A stretch of DNA of 64,000 nt from Tetrapyrgos nigripes (taxonomy: Eukaryota > Basidiomycota > Agaricomycetes > Agaricales > Campanellaceae). Position numbers and translations under genes: made by a program. Each line of letters starts with the position of its first letter. The first letter of the stretch is position 1. Below are positions 48,791 through 60,976 of the stretch, in pieces. The stretch is from positions 248,001 through 312,000 of the forward strand of contig JAACJM010000069.1 of NCBI GenBank assembly GCA_013368315.1. Reading direction: 5' to 3'. Below the pieces are notes generated by a model, which saw only the letters and a list, made by a program, of their open reading frames with translations, was not told where the DNA came from and did not search any database.

Positions 48791-48800
48791 ATCACGTGAT
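48791..48800. promoter_or_regulatory. CACGTG palindrome (E-box like)
   Basis: The 10-bp palindrome ATCACGTGAT lies about 290 bp upstream of the F-box-like start. CACGTG is the known site for bHLH factors such as Cbf1/Pho4 types. Function is inferred from sequence and position only. Confidence 0.35.
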
Positions 48801-49035
48801 CGTACTCCGTCCTATTACCAACCGACTTTGACGCCGGAAGTACAGACCTACAATCTCTGTTCTGGACAAGTCGCAGCTGCTCCAATCCATGGGCTCGTAC
48901 CAGGGAATATGGTGGTCTTTATTGGTGCTCTCTGAACAGGTCCGACTCGGGAGTCTAGCCTCCTTTGGATGAATCCGATTTAACCGAGACATCTCACTCA
49001 CCTCAAGGCAATACAGCGCTACATTTCAAACGTCG

Positions 49036-49043
49036 TATAAATA
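49036..49043 (+). promoter_or_regulatory. TATA box candidate
   Basis: TATAAATA lies 45-52 bp before the ATG at 49088 of the F-box-like gene. The spacing is short but workable for a brief 5' UTR. Confidence 0.4.
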
Positions 49044-49087
49044 TCAGGTCCTTATCTATCCTCAGTGTCCCTCTTCATCTGGACACC

Positions 49088-50113
49088 ATGTCTAACGTAC
49101 CCGAACTCCCTCCCGAGCTCATCTCAGCCATTCTCGACATTTTCTGGTCGTCCGATGATTTGTTACCCAAGGATCGTATAACTTTCATGACATCCTCCCT
49201 TCTTGTCAGCTCGACCTGGGCCACACAGTTTATTCATATTACCACCAAGGACGTGTACATCCCAACTCCCTCCTATGTTCCTCAGCTTCTCCGTGTCCTC
49301 CGGGGCGACTCGTCTTCATACAACGGATGTGGCTTTGCTCTGCATAACGCTCTTACCCGGTCCATCACTTTCCGATATGACGGAGATCCCGAAAAAATGA
49401 TGCTCACACGACAGCACCCACATCCCATGTCCCTCGCCGTCCTTTGCGTCTTCCACGTCCTTTTCATCCCTACCAGCTTCACCGAACGCCTTCCCAACCT
49501 ACGCCGAATCTCTATCGAGCTAAACAACTGCACGATAGACGATTTCTTCTCCCGTAATAAATTCTACGCGTTTCCGAGACAGGTCACTCATTTTGATCTG
49601 AGGTTCTCATATAGCCCATTCGTGTCCTCGGCCGACTTGTTCGAGATGATGGGATCTGAGAAGCCGATTGGGCTAGTACCAGGAAGCATGCCAAATATTC
49701 GTCATTTGTCGCTGCATGGAGCAACAGAGGTCGTTCTGAATGAATTCATTTGGGCATGTCCGAATTTGGAGGCGGTGGTCACCGATGTTGTCGGGTATGA
49801 TGGGCCTCATTATGAGGAAGAACAAGTTGGGGCAGACGACGTTGAGGACGACGAAGGAGGCGAGGAAGAGGCAGAGGCAGAGGACGATGCAGAGCATGAA
49901 GAGGGTGAGTCGCAGTCGACGGGACAAGCAAGACTTGCTGGACAACCTACTCGTGTCGATGAAAAAGAGGACGTCGAAGAGGTGGATTCAGGGTATGCAA
50001 GTGCGGAAGAGGATGAGACAAGTCATTGTCACGAAGAACCATCTACATCATCTACTCTCAAAGTATATCTGCGCCACTGTGCCCCACACTTGCCAGATAT
50101 CAGAGGCCTTTAG
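49088..50113 (+). CDS. F-box-like protein
   Basis: A single exon encodes 341 residues. The N-terminus, MSNVPELPPELISAILDIFW, has the LPxELixxIld pattern of the F-box, so it may act as a substrate adaptor in an SCF ubiquitin ligase. The middle part (LPNLRRISIELNNCTIDDFF, MPNIRHLSLHGATEVVLNEF) looks like weak leucine-rich repeats of the type in Agaricomycete F-box proteins. A strongly acidic region (about residues 240-285, Glu/Asp/Ala) follows and then a Ser/Glu-rich tail. I chose the ATG at 49088 over the upstream in-frame codon at 48965 because it starts the F-box directly and has a TATA element just upstream. The exact target is unknown. Large lineage-specific F-box families are usual in mushrooms. 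Confidence 0.7.
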   Translation: MSNVPELPPELISAILDIFWSSDDLLPKDRITFMTSSLLVSSTWATQFIHITTKDVYIPTPSYVPQLLRVLRGDSSSYNGCGFALHNALTRSITFRYDGDPEKMMLTRQHPHPMSLAVLCVFHVLFIPTSFTERLPNLRRISIELNNCTIDDFFSRNKFYAFPRQVTHFDLRFSYSPFVSSADLFEMMGSEKPIGLVPGSMPNIRHLSLHGATEVVLNEFIWACPNLEAVVTDVVGYDGPHYEEEQVGADDVEDDEGGEEEAEAEDDAEHEEGESQSTGQARLAGQPTRVDEKEDVEEVDSGYASAEEDETSHCHEEPSTSSTLKVYLRHCAPHLPDIRGL

Positions 50114-50305
50114 GCGTATCTTTCCAAAACTTCGGTGATGCAATGCGCATCCTTTACCCCGTGTTGTATCCATATAATTTACAGTAAGCATCCATCTACT
50201 CATGTAAAGCTACAATTACAAAAAATTCTCTGCCGTATGGCTATAGTGCTATGTCATAGTCAAATTCATTGTACAGAACTTCATATTCAAAGCCTCATGG
50301 TTTGG

Positions 50306-52181
50306 CTAAGGCTCCGTATGATACGAAGGAGCAGATGACCAAGAAGGAGGTCTGTCGCTCTCAGTCGAAGAGAAGACATCCCTAGCAGATGGAGGCGTCA
50401 AAGGAACGGGAGGTATCACCGACGGCGATGGTCTCCGCGAAAGAACTTTATCCTTCAGCTTCAGGATCTCAATATCGTCCGACGTGGTGCTGCTTCCCAA
50501 CACAGCGCGTGTCGAGGAACGGCCAGTGCCATCGAGAGTTTCCGAGTCGGAAAATACCGTCCAATTCGATGAGGGTCGGGCATAGTAGGTTGGTCCTGGA
50601 TGTCTAGATGTTGTCGGTGATAGACCTGCAGTATTTGCATTAACCATGTCCGGTATTGGCACTCGTGTCGTATCTCGCTTGAAGAAGAATAATTTCGATA
50701 TGATAGGGGAGAGTTGGGTTATCCTTCTGGACTGGGAACTTGATAGCACTGGTTGATCATTTGTAGTGCCTGTAGGGTCGTCGTTGCCCCAGATAGTTTT
50801 AATCTGAAAACCACGGCGCCAAAGAAGCCAGAGGAGGAAGATCAATGCTATTGAGACGAGCGCTGCTACAACACCACCTGCAATGGCTCCAAAGTTTGGC
50901 GTAGAGCTACAGTAAATCTGAACGTTGAGAGGGAGTGCATGGAAAGGCAGAGGAGAACCTACGTTTCAGTGCCAGGATGACTGATGGAGGAGGTTTCAGT
51001 CGAAGAAATAGACTGTATATATCGATGTCTTTCCAGTTCAACCGTCAGAAACAAAAAGGGGAAAACCTCTCACTGTGCTTGTAGGACTGGACTGCATGAA
51101 GTAACGTCAGTCAGTCTTAAGCCGGCCAAAACTAGAAGATGGAAGAGGTCCTCACTGTAGAGGTCAACGTTATTGTAGATCTACCAGGTTCAGACACGAT
51201 GAACTGCATATGTCGTGAAAGACACGATCAGACAAGCGAGGATATTTGCAAAATCCACTAACATAAACAGCGTCCCCCATCATTCCATGTTGTTCTATGG
51301 AAAGAACCACCGGATGGTGGTTCATATTATACACCGTCGCAGTAATTCGGTAGGTGCCTGATGGAAGGCCGTTCACAACATCTGCCTCGAGCATCCCGTC
51401 CTGTGCTGAACCAGTGATTGCGTGCCAGTAAGCGAATTGTTTGGGATTGGTAGGAGTGGTTTGTGCAAGGTCGGTAAGTTCCTCAATGACGACAGTGCAA
51501 TAACCCGACACGAGGCCTTCGCCGTTCAAGACCTGAGGAGCCGATAGGAAGTTTTCCTGCTCGTTTGTGTGAAACCCGGTGTCCATATTCTGTACTGCTA
51601 GTTGGATAGTGAAGGGCGCGTTTGCATCTACGCTGTCGCCGTTGGCAGGGAACTTGAACTTCGTCGAAGGTATATTGTCAACCGATGGTAGCTGGCCCAT
51701 GGGAGTCGGATTGCAAGAACCCGATTCAATTTGTTTTCCATTCGTTATTGGCAGGTTAGGTACGGTTAGGCAAAAGTTTATAAAGTTGTTGGTTGATGTT
51801 AATGATGCGACCTGACCTGCGCAGTAACTGAGCTAAATGAAAGAAGGCCAACTAGAATATTACTGACCAGCAACTGGTTGGTCCTGCCCGTCGTTTACGA
51901 ATCCTGATCCTACGATTTCTGGATCAAGAGTCAGAGCAGTTTGGGGATCATCTTGTCGGTTGAGAAGGCTCATTAGGCTGGAGTGGTCTGTGGGATCACT
52001 GAGGAACTCAGGCTTCAGGAAGAGACTTAGAGTGAGATTACGGATAACTTACTACAGAGCCACGTCTACCAGAAGGCTTCGCAGACACGAGCCTGTCGTG
52101 TAAAGAGTGAAAAGAACGAAAAGGTAGGTTGGAATGAGCTGGAACAGAAACAACGTCGATATATATCAGTGCTGCTTGCAT
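50306..52181 (-). CDS. Single-pass membrane protein with conserved basidiomycete ectodomain
   Basis: I do not know a function. The likely start (52179-52181) gives MQAALIYIDVVSVPAHS, a possible signal sequence. Exons then encode LTLDPEIVGSGFVNDGQDQ, a Cys-containing stretch (NFCLTVPNLPITNGKQIESG; SCNPTPMGQLPS), and a beta-rich domain with KFKFPANGDSVDANAPFTI, YCTVVIEELTDLAQTTPT and NGLPSGTYRITATVYNMNHH. I believe this ectodomain pattern recurs in many Agaricomycete secreted proteins. Small exons rich in Ser/Thr link to a transmembrane helix (ALVSIALIFLLWLLWRR, about 50,800-50,850) followed by a cytoplasmic tail of about 170 residues with many Ser-Pro sites. The layout resembles a wall-stress sensor, but that is only analogy. 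Introns near 51,200, 51,090 and 50,960 were placed by eye. Confidence 0.65.
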
Positions 52182-53439
52182 GACCGAATCTATCGGTGCT
52201 GTGGTCCGTAGCAAATCAAAGCACCAAGGCAACTCCAACAATCACGGTCCTGTCTCATTGAAACAGATTTTTCGTGGCGGTTCATTGAAGCACTAATCGT
52301 ATACGGTATCCGATTTTCTTGCGAGCAACAACCCTTCCTACAAATCGTCCCCATCAAGAAGCCGAAGGTCATCGATTGATCAGACAGTAGACGTCTTGTT
52401 TGAGTGACGTAGGAAGTAAGAATCAATCCCCAGCGCTAGCCGATTGTTTTAAGATAAATTAGGCGACGGTATGCCAGTTGCCAGAGATCTACCAGTCGAA
52501 AACCCCTTTGCAGACATAGATGTAGATTTGATGTGAACACCAAAGAGGCTCAAACCGATATCAGAGAAGGCAGCGGTACAAGGTACAAAACAGAATTATG
52601 AGCACTGCCGTAAGTGACGGGACGGGAAGATCACCAAACCCATTACTTGGTTAATCTCTGAACTTTCTTCTTCTTGGCAGCTTCCTTCGGACCATTATAC
52701 CGTCCTCTGAAGTACCGTCAAGCCCCGTTGTCTCTTTCTGTGGCTGACAAGGGACGACTTTTGCAATGTATTTTCTGAGATCGTTGGCTTGTAGTCAGTT
52801 TACTGGGTAGAGAGAAAAATTGACTCGATTCTGTAGGGGTAGTATACATGGTTCTAGGAGGAGTCGACCCACATAACAAGCTATACACCTTGTAGACTTT
52901 GAGTGACTGATACAGTGCTGCTAACACAAATGTAGTTCCTCACCTGTAATCTATTAATAATATTATGCCACATTCCAGCGTCCAAACAGTGGGGTCAATG
53001 TAAAGCAAGTGATTTGCAACTTTTGTGGTTGCCTAAGCAGCAAGACAGCGAGACAACACCAGATTCTGTTTGTCGCTGGATGAGGGAGCTCATCCACATC
53101 AAGAATCATGAAGATCACAGAAAGTTTGTGGTCTAGCCGGCGTGAGCTGGCCGTTTTACTTACGAGTTGCATTCGAAACGGCCGGTTGGGATCCACATAG
53201 ACGGCAACGAGGCGAAAAAATCGATAAAACCAGCACTAAAGGACACAGAAACCTCTGGAGAATTCATAGCAAACGCTTTCCAGTGCGTAAGGAGAGAAAA
53301 AGTGACGTTAGGACAACAGCAACCGTCCTTGGGCAGGTCCAAGAGTAGTAAATTCCCACGCAGGCTTATTTCAGATTTTGACTAGTCCTTTCAACATATC
53401 CATGGTCTTTTTTTGACCTCTTTATCTTCTTAAACCATC
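52182..53439. other. Intergenic between divergent genes
   Basis: These 1.26 kb separate the membrane protein from bud6. Short frames on both strands show no motif. The last 40 bp before the bud6 ATG are pyrimidine-rich (tttttttgacctctttatct). Confidence 0.45.
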
Positions 53440-56400
53440 ATGTCGTCTTCTGAAACACCGTCAAGTCATTCCAGAAGCAGCACAAGTCAGAGGCGTGAGA
53501 CTGGAAGCAGCTCTTCTGGCAGTCGAAGTGGGAAGAGCGGAACGAACGTCAGTGTTCTCATCCGAGCGTTTGTTTCTCGAATTTGACAATTCTCCAGCCT
53601 GCAGTAGAATCTGCCGTCACACGTCTTTTGGTAGCAATAAAGCAGCTGCTAGAAGCTTTGACCAACTGGAGTCTCCTCAAGGTTGATGAAAGTCAAGTCA
53701 GCGATGTATATGTTCGGCTGGGAAATGATTTCAACGCTGCTGTTGCAGCATTTGGGGCTTTTAACATTGATATGAGGTGCGTGTGCTGACCCTTTATCAC
53801 TAAAGCATATGGCTGATGATGTATGGGTAGTGAGCTCTTATCAGTTCCGGATGATTTACGAAACGTGCTAGAACAGTGCCTCGCTGAGGATGCTACTCCG
53901 GATAACCTGGAGCTTTACCTCCCAACCGTTCGCCAAATCATCACAAATTTACTGCAAGGACTACGAGGGAAGCAGTCAATTTATCGTCGGTTAGTGTCGG
54001 ATCATCGACATCGTTCAGGGGACGGGTCTGGCCATGAGCGCGGTGAAAGTCGATCGTCTCGTTCATCGCGTCGAGAACGTGAGGGAAGTCATCGAAGTCA
54101 GCTCTCAAAGAGTTTAGTGGAAGACAGGTCTGAAAGGTCGGAAAGAGATGGTTCAGCTCGTAGGAGCACAACGGGTTCTTCGAGGAGAAGAGATGGCACA
54201 CCTTCTGCTCCACCTGCACCCCTTCCTGAAGAGAATTATGCGTCGCCGCGAATGCCTGAAGGGCGTTCGTTAGAAGCTCAGTCCAGCGATTTTCCTAATC
54301 CTTACTCCCCTTTGCAAGCCACGCCTCCATTTCCTACTCCATCATTACCCGCCGACTCTTCAGCACCTCCATTCCCTATTCCTTCATTTCATACCGATTC
54401 TTCAGCCCCTACGACTCCCCACACACCATCCACTGCCGAAACCTCACCACCTGCCCAACCTACTGTCCCTGCAAGCGTCAAACGGTACTCGCTGGTCGAC
54501 AAACCTGTCCTATCTCCCTCAGCGCCAAATGTCGTTATTGAGCCTTCAAGTCCCGACCCCGAGATGCTCCAGACAAATGGCGACGTGAGCTCGCCTCCTG
54601 GTACACCTCCGATAGAGACGCCCGCAATGGCGAGCTCTCTAGCTGCTCTCCAGAAAAGCGATGCCCTCGAGCGCAGAGCTTCAAAAAGATTCTCCACATA
54701 TCATATCTCCAAAATGACAGGATCCGCGACGAGAGAGCGTTCCACACGGAGTCAAAACAGACGATCTCTCGCTCCAGGCACTGCACTGACGCCTGAGGCC
54801 CTGGCCGTGTTAACAGAAGTCGACGAAGATGAGAGTCCTCCTACAATATTACAAAGACAAGGAAGTGGGCGAATAAAGAGATCTGTATCGCGGTCAAATA
54901 CACCAGACGCAAGCGCTACACCCCCAGTCCCACCATTACCATCGACTCCCTCCAGGACGCCAGAGCCTCCAGCAACAACTCCTGAGCCCCCGGGATCATC
55001 TGTGGATCGTAGTGGTGACCGGTCAACGACCAAGATGACTGTCTTTTTACAGCTGGGAAGAGAGGTCAAGAAAGCGTTGATTGAGCCGGGGTTGTCCATG
55101 TCATCATTGAAGCTACTCTTTATCGACAAATTCTCGTATAATCCTGGTCAGGAGAATTTCCCTGCGATTTACATTCGCGATCCGTCTAGTGGGGTGCAGT
55201 ACGAATTAGAAGATATGTATGAGGTCCAAGAGAAGTGTCTGCTCTCTCTGAATATTGAACGTGCGTATACAGGTTCATCGTCTTTCACCATACTCATTAA
55301 TTCTGCAATAGCTCTTGACCAGATAAAACAACATATCGATACCCAGATTTCATCTCTATCAAGAGACATTAAGGAACTACGGACAACGGTCTCTAGCTCC
55401 AGTAATCCTCGTCTTTCTCCTTTGACCAACTTCTCGCCTATAGCAGAAAGCACACCAGCACCATCACCAAACCGACCGAGTGATCATCAGCTACAAAATG
55501 TCGCCCGTCGTCTTTCACAATTCGTCAGCAGCAGTCATAGTGGCGGTCCTCTCAGTCCAACTACACAAGCTGCTTTCCCTGGCGGTGCTCTCCAACCTCA
55601 AATAACGGGTGTATCAGTGATGTCAGACTACTCTACTCGAGTCGTCACCGATCTCAGGACACAATTCGACGAGGTGCAGAACTTGAGGAGGGATTTGGGC
55701 ATTATGAGGCAGTTGTACACGGAGTTTATGAAGCAGACGAAAGAGTCGTTGGGAACACTTCGGAGTCAGACTCAATCCGTGAAGCAGCTTGCGAACACAA
55801 ATGTTGGTGGCGCACGTGGATATATCGACGAAGGGAAACAAAAGTTGGATGTTAGGACGCAAAATGTGCTTACAGAGGTGGAGAAACTGCAGGATATGGT
55901 TGAGGGTATCAAGGATGATGTGCTCAAGAGACATATTACCCCCAAGACAACGCAATTGAGAACCGTCAAGAAGGACATGGATTCGATTGGTGCGGAATTG
56001 GAGAGTCTGAAGGAACATATCAAGACTATCAAGCCGATGTGGAAGAAGACTTGGGAAGAAGAGTTGCAGAATATTGTGGAGGAGCAGCAGTTCTTGACGC
56101 ACCAGGAAGAATTCTTGAGTGATCTGTTGGAGGACCATAAGGCGGTGACGGAGGTGTATGGGCACGTTGAGCAGGTTATCAACCTGAGGGGTACTGGATC
56201 GGGAAGACGGGTAAATGGACGAGGGTTTAGACCACCTCCTGCAGAAGAAGGAAGCGGAGGCTTGAACAACGTTTTGTTGGAGATTAAAACGGCTGCTGTT
56301 GATCCAGCGAAGCGAATGAAGGCGATAGAAGCCAACCAAAAGGCTAGACAACAGGAGCTTGCGAATCGGTCGGACGAATTGCAAGCCGAGTTGACGGACT

Positions 56401-56528
56401 TTGTTGGGAGTAAGAAGCTGAAGATGACTGGTGGAGCAGAGGAAGCAGAACGAGTTCGTCAGAAGAGGAATGACCAGACTTTGAAGGCGATGTTTACCGG
56501 AAGCGATATCTCACCCATGGGGTCGTAG
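53440..56528 (+). CDS. BUD6: Bud6/Aip3 polarity factor
   Basis: Bud6 binds actin and formins and nucleates actin cables at growing tips. Three exons, 53440-53547, 53598-53776 and 53831-56528, give 994 residues with both junctions in frame. The first is Ser-rich. The conserved N-terminal block reads PAVESAVTRLLVAIKQLLEA, YVRLGNDFNAAVAAFGAFNI, LLSVPDDLRNVLEQCLAE and IITNLLQGLRGKQSIYRR. A disordered Ser/Pro/Arg middle (about residues 150-490) precedes the AIP3 core: VFLQLGREVKKALIEPGLSM, LFIDKFSYNPGQENFPAIYI and DPSSGVQYELEDMYEVQ. A long coiled coil follows (DLRTQFDEVQNLRRDLGIM to LKEHIKTIKPMWKKTWEEEL). The C-terminal flank (NVLLEIKTAAVDPAKRMKAI, ELTDFVGSKKLKMTGG) is duplicated as a pseudogene at 60.0 kb. 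The gene looks complete and functional. Confidence 0.95.
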
Positions 56529-57326
56529 GATACCGTATACTCATCTTCATTTCATTTACTGTGTGTTTTTGACCACTCTTACTTACTTGCATGTCGATAC
56601 ACTTGATGCATTACTATGTATTTATCAGTTTCATGTTGTTGAATATCCTGTTTGCTACTTTTTGCTGGGCTGCTGTGGACGTTTTGTACCTCACTGTCAA
56701 TGGACTTTATAGACCAATCTGACCAATACTTGAATGAAGCGCAGCTAGCTGCCCAACGGCGGAGTCTGAAAACGGCAATGTTGTCTTGATGTTGTCTTTC
56801 ACTGTTCACAGTTCAGTGTCATCCTCCACCATCAATATCAAATGATCTCTTAGGCCTTCGGACCCGAACATTCTGCCTGGATGGCGCAGCGAACTGCATG
56901 GAGAAAGAGGACAGAAAGGTGGGTTGGATGTAGCCCGAATCCAGCTGTCGTGGTACTGATACTGTTCCTGTACCTCAACAGCATCCGTACTGCGGGGTAC
57001 AAAAGATACAAAGCGCTCAGTATCCGGCCGTGTTATCTCAATTGTAAGACTAAACCATCTTTTTTTTTTCCGTGGCGGAGGTCAGGTTGATTGATTGCCG
57101 CTTGACCATTTCTTGACAATAATATTGGTGACCAATTAATGACTCGGGAAAGAAAACAAAGTTCAAAACGGCCACGTACTACGATGCTATATAGAGGCGC
57201 GGTCAGGAACCCGCGTCCAATTCTTTCTTTGAGCAGGCTCAAGACGTGAAGGAAAACGGTACGCGGCCCATTGATGTTTCCTCTTTCCCAGAAGCTAACC
57301 AACTCGGGAGCAGTGTATGTCCATTT
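56529..57326. other. Intergenic, bud6 3' flank and HET promoter
   Basis: No gene is recognised. A run of T (57,059-57,068) is the only simple-sequence feature. A TATA-like 'ctatatag' lies at 57,188-57,195, about 135 bp before the HET-gene start. Confidence 0.4.
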
Positions 57327-59743
57327 ATGCGTCTCCTCCGCACATCCACCCCAGAACCCGTACTCGAGACCTTTGTCTCCAGTACACCCCCCTATGCCAT
57401 TCTATCTCACACCTGGGGCAACGATGAGGTGCTCTTCCAAGACTTGCTGAATGATGCCCGAAGAGATGCGAGGAGGTCCGAGGGTGGTCCAGGATGGCAG
57501 AAACTGGAAGCGTCTCGTCGTTTTGCTCGGGAGCGTGGTTTCGAGTACATTTGGAACGATACATGTTGCATAGACAAGGAATCCAGTGCAGAGCTTTCCG
57601 AGTGCATCAATTCCATGTTCAGATTTTACTCGGAGTCTTCACTATGCGTCGCGTTCATCAGTGATGTCTCATTCGGCAACATGGATCAAACTGCTAGGAA
57701 GAAGGAATTCGAGCGGAGCAGGTGGTTTAGCAGGGGTTGGACATTGCAGGAGCTTCTTGCACCTTCGGATATTGTGTTTGTGGATGCAGGGTGGGCAGTG
57801 ATAGGCTTGAAGTCTGATCGAGACTTGGGGAAGCACATACGGCAGGCGACCGCAATATCCTCCGAGGGCCTCGCAGATCCACTTTCCCCTAGAATTAGTG
57901 TGGCAGAAAGGATGTCATGGGCGTCGCGGAGGCAAACCACACGAGAAGAGGATATAGCGTACTGCCTTATGGGACTTTTCCAGGTCAACATGCCTCCTCT
58001 CTACGGAGAAGGCAGCTATAACGCCTTTCTTCGACTGCAACTCGAGATCATCAAGCTCTCTAGGGACAGAAGCATTTTTGCTTGGCTAGCTTCCAACGAC
58101 AATTTAACCCACAGAGGATTACTGGCTAACTCCCCTCAGGAGTTTCTTGCCAGTGGGACCGTACGCTTTTCTGCGGAATCGCAGATTGGTCAGGTGGTTG
58201 CAACGGTCGGAAGCCACCAATGATAAATTCGAGAGGTTAGCCATGGCATGCTGCTTGACGTGTGGCTTGGCAGGTGTGCTTGCATTGCTGTGTTATGGAT
58301 GTAGTTGTACGAAGGCATTTTCACTGGGAGGCGACAACGAAACGAAAAATGCTCAATTTCTCAAAGTGGACCCCACTTTTACCATGACCAACGCCAATCT
58401 CCATATCTACTTTCCTTATCGACAATTATCGGACGCGAACGCCATTGGTGCAGTGTATCTAGACTGCTTACAGGATGACAGACCTCTCTGGATTTATGTC
58501 CGCAGTGTTGGGAATGGGCAGTTCCAGCGCATTCGTGCAAACACATTCTATCAGCCGTCCGATTATGATACGACTCACAGGGACGTTGCGGAGGAACATA
58601 TCCGAGAGATGCAGTTCCACCAGCCCTCCTTGAATGGATACACGAGCAGGCTGTGGGGGACTTCTGCGAAGAGGTGTATCTTCATCGTTCCCCAGTCATT
58701 GACCTCGATTTGCGGGTACAGTTTCCTGAAGAACGACGAGTGGCATCCCAAACATCCCAATCAAGACGTCTTGACGAATCCCCCTACTCTCCAAACATCA
58801 GAATCAGCTTCTAGCAGCTGGTGTTTACCATTTTACGACGCCGCCAATCAGAAAGGATTCGTTTTTTTCGGTTCGCGTCGACTGCCAAACTCGTCGCATG
58901 CATTGTGACGTCTTCCCTGTAAACTCCGCCCCAAGGGAGATAGACATGCTTTTCGCAGCCAAGTCCTACTGGCATGAGTGTCTTTTTCCCTCGAAACGCT
59001 ATCTGCTCAGCAGGAGTTATGGTGACCGAGCATTCGTTATCCTGGAGGGCGGTTTAATTATCCGCATGCGGGTACGGAATGTGACGGCATCGCCGGAATG
59101 GGAGGGCACTACCACAGATGGTACAGCAGCCTTCAAGATTGATGTCACTTTGATCAAGGACACAATTTTGGCGCAGATGTTGAAACCACTACCTGCAGCA
59201 GACAATTCAGACACGGATCCAGTCTTCTTCGTGCAACTTCAAGCCGAATTTCAGCTGACTCTTGACGAAACCATGGCATCCTATCTTGACTTCGGCGAAG
59301 GTGTCACCCTTGTATCTGTCCGAAGAGAAAACATGCCAATGGTGATGACAGTCCACGGGTCTTCTGGGCAAACAATTGATTTCAATCTGGGTCTGGATGA
59401 TAACGAAAGGAGCTGGGTTGACATACTCTCGAGTGCTGATAGGAGCAAGGAATCTGTTTGGTCAGATTCTAGAGGAAACAGGTCGTCACTGGTAACAGGG
59501 CAATGGCATCGCAGCGCCAACTCGGGGGAAGCTTTCACAAGCGAGGTAATGGTTGGAACGGGAAAGACAACAGATCGATACCCTTTCCAGTTCGGGTCTC
59601 ATTGGGTATCGGTTCATATAATGATAGATTCAGTCGCAGTTCTTCCTGAGGACTCTGGAACACAACATCTGCATCGTAGTGCTGACGAGTTCTTTAATCA
59701 GTCGCAGAGAAGAATTAGGTATGAAAATAGTCCGCTTGCCTGA
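57327..59743 (+). CDS. HET-domain (heterokaryon incompatibility type) protein
   Basis: HET domains act in fungal self/non-self recognition and can trigger cell death. The start at 57327 (MRLLRTS) matches the usual opening of the class. The HET motifs follow: PPYAILSHTWGNDEVLFQDL (residues about 23-42), GFEYIWNDTCCIDKESSAEL, SMFRFYSESSLCVAFISDV and RSRWFSRGWTLQELLAPSDI. They are followed by SVAERMSWASRRQTTREEDI and AYCLMGLFQVNMPPLYGEG. These fit HET proteins of the HET-D/E type at the N-terminus, but no NACHT or WD repeats follow. Two further frames continue the protein: one from about 58,350 (VDPTFTMTNANLHIYFPYRQ) to 58,908, and one from about 58,900 to 59743. The first junction may be an intron starting near 58,188. 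The second shows no clear splice site and could be a frameshift. Confidence 0.75.
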
Positions 59744-60010
59744 TGAACTATGTTACTTGTATCTCGAAACCATTACTGAGCTTTCTGCTGCGTTTGGATT
59801 TACGTTTCGCAGACATGACATCAATACGTCGAATGGCTGTCCTTTTTCACTTTCATTTTATCGACTATTGCACGCTATCGCACACTGCCTGTCTTCGCTA
59901 CGTCTAAAGTCGCTCTGCTTCTTCTGCTAGACTCGAACCACTCTTTTGCAAAGGTTTGATGAAAACCTGATCAAACCGCTTTGTTCGCTTTGCAGAAGTG
60001 ACTGGCTCGA
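59744..60010. other. Intergenic, no feature
   Basis: This is the HET-gene 3' flank. Nothing supportable is seen. Confidence 0.4.
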
Positions 60011-60200
60011 GTCTATTCTTCTGTTCTTTCGCTCATCGTGAGCTTCTTATCCCCCAATAAGTCCGGCAGTTCGCGTCGCAATTCTTCCGACCAATTCGCA
60101 AGATCCTTGTTGTCTAGCGTCCAAGTCTGATTCACCTCAATTGCTTCTCTGGGTCAACAGGAGCCGTTTTAATCTCCAATAAAACGTTGCTCGACCTCTG
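60011..60200 (-). pseudogene. Inverted, truncated copy of the Bud6 C-terminus
   Basis: Read on the minus strand, this piece gives NVLLEIKTAPVDPEK, then after a frame change IEVNQ, NKDLANWSEELRRELPD, LLGDKKLTMSERTEE and a stop. The intact gene at 56262-56460 has NVLLEIKTAAVDPAK, IEANQ, ELANRSDELQAELTD and FVGSKKLKMTGGAEE. Nucleotide identity is highest over 'gccgttttaatctccaa'. The copy lacks the rest of Bud6, carries a frame change and an early stop, and lies in the opposite orientation about 3.6 kb from the parent. It is a relic of an inverted duplication. Confidence 0.8.
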
Positions 60201-60976
60201 CGTCTCCTTCGTATAGAAGAGGATCATCTGTGGTCTGTTGCATTTCAACAAGATCTCAAATTTTATCTCGACGTGCGGGAGTGGACTCTCCGGGTTGCAA
60301 GCGGTTTATTCAAGAGCAGTCGGAAGAAGACTGCAGACGCAGCAGTGCACTGGAGGAATGAATGATGACCGCTCGAAGTTGGCGAGACGAGTTTCGAAGC
60401 AATCTACCCTTCGAAGACTCCACCAGACGCGGCATTTTGAACTACCGACGATCTGGGCTTGAGTTATGTGCCTGCATATACATAAACCACTTGCGATTCG
60501 ATAGCTCATTATGTACCTCGTTCCTATCACGGAACAACCAATGAATCCAGTCCAGGTTGACATTGCTGGGCACTGCCCAGCTTAGGTTAGTCTTTAAATG
60601 ATGACATAAAAGAGTCTGGGCATCCCCTATCCTCGAACACGAGCTAATCTTGTACCCGGAGGCTTACAGGTATAAAAACCTGCTGTATCATTCATTCCAC
60701 TTCAATTTGACCCCACTCCACGGTTTCCACCAGTTCCATCCATTGCCTCATCCGAGCAGTGGTTGTTAAGGACTATATTTGGCAAATACTCCATTATACT
60801 TATAATTGACTCTACGTCAGTGAGTACGATAACTCCTTCGTCATAAAAGCCATCATCATTCGCTGATCATATAAATTATAACATAACCTTGCAGGCCAAG
60901 GAATATAAAAGAACATCTGCGTCATTGCATTTTCATCTCTTCTACTTTGGACGTGATACCACAAATCCCTGCAACA
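60201..60976. other. Intergenic, no gene recognised
   Basis: Frames of 60-85 codons on both strands near 60,240-60,560 have no motif. No further Bud6 similarity was found beyond about 60,200. Confidence 0.4.

Larger units (their letters stand above)
47572..49087. other. Intergenic, 1.5 kb
   Basis: The first 350 bp are T-rich 3' flank of the HMG-box gene. Short frames at 47739-48433 and 48687-48935 have no recognisable motif. The right end holds the F-box gene promoter. Confidence 0.45.

Noticed and set aside
55623..56384. 253-codon and 187-codon open frames antisense to bud6
   Set aside because: They mirror the bud6 coiled-coil exon. Their translations are Leu/Ser-rich antisense text without domains, and the sense strand is a clear Bud6.
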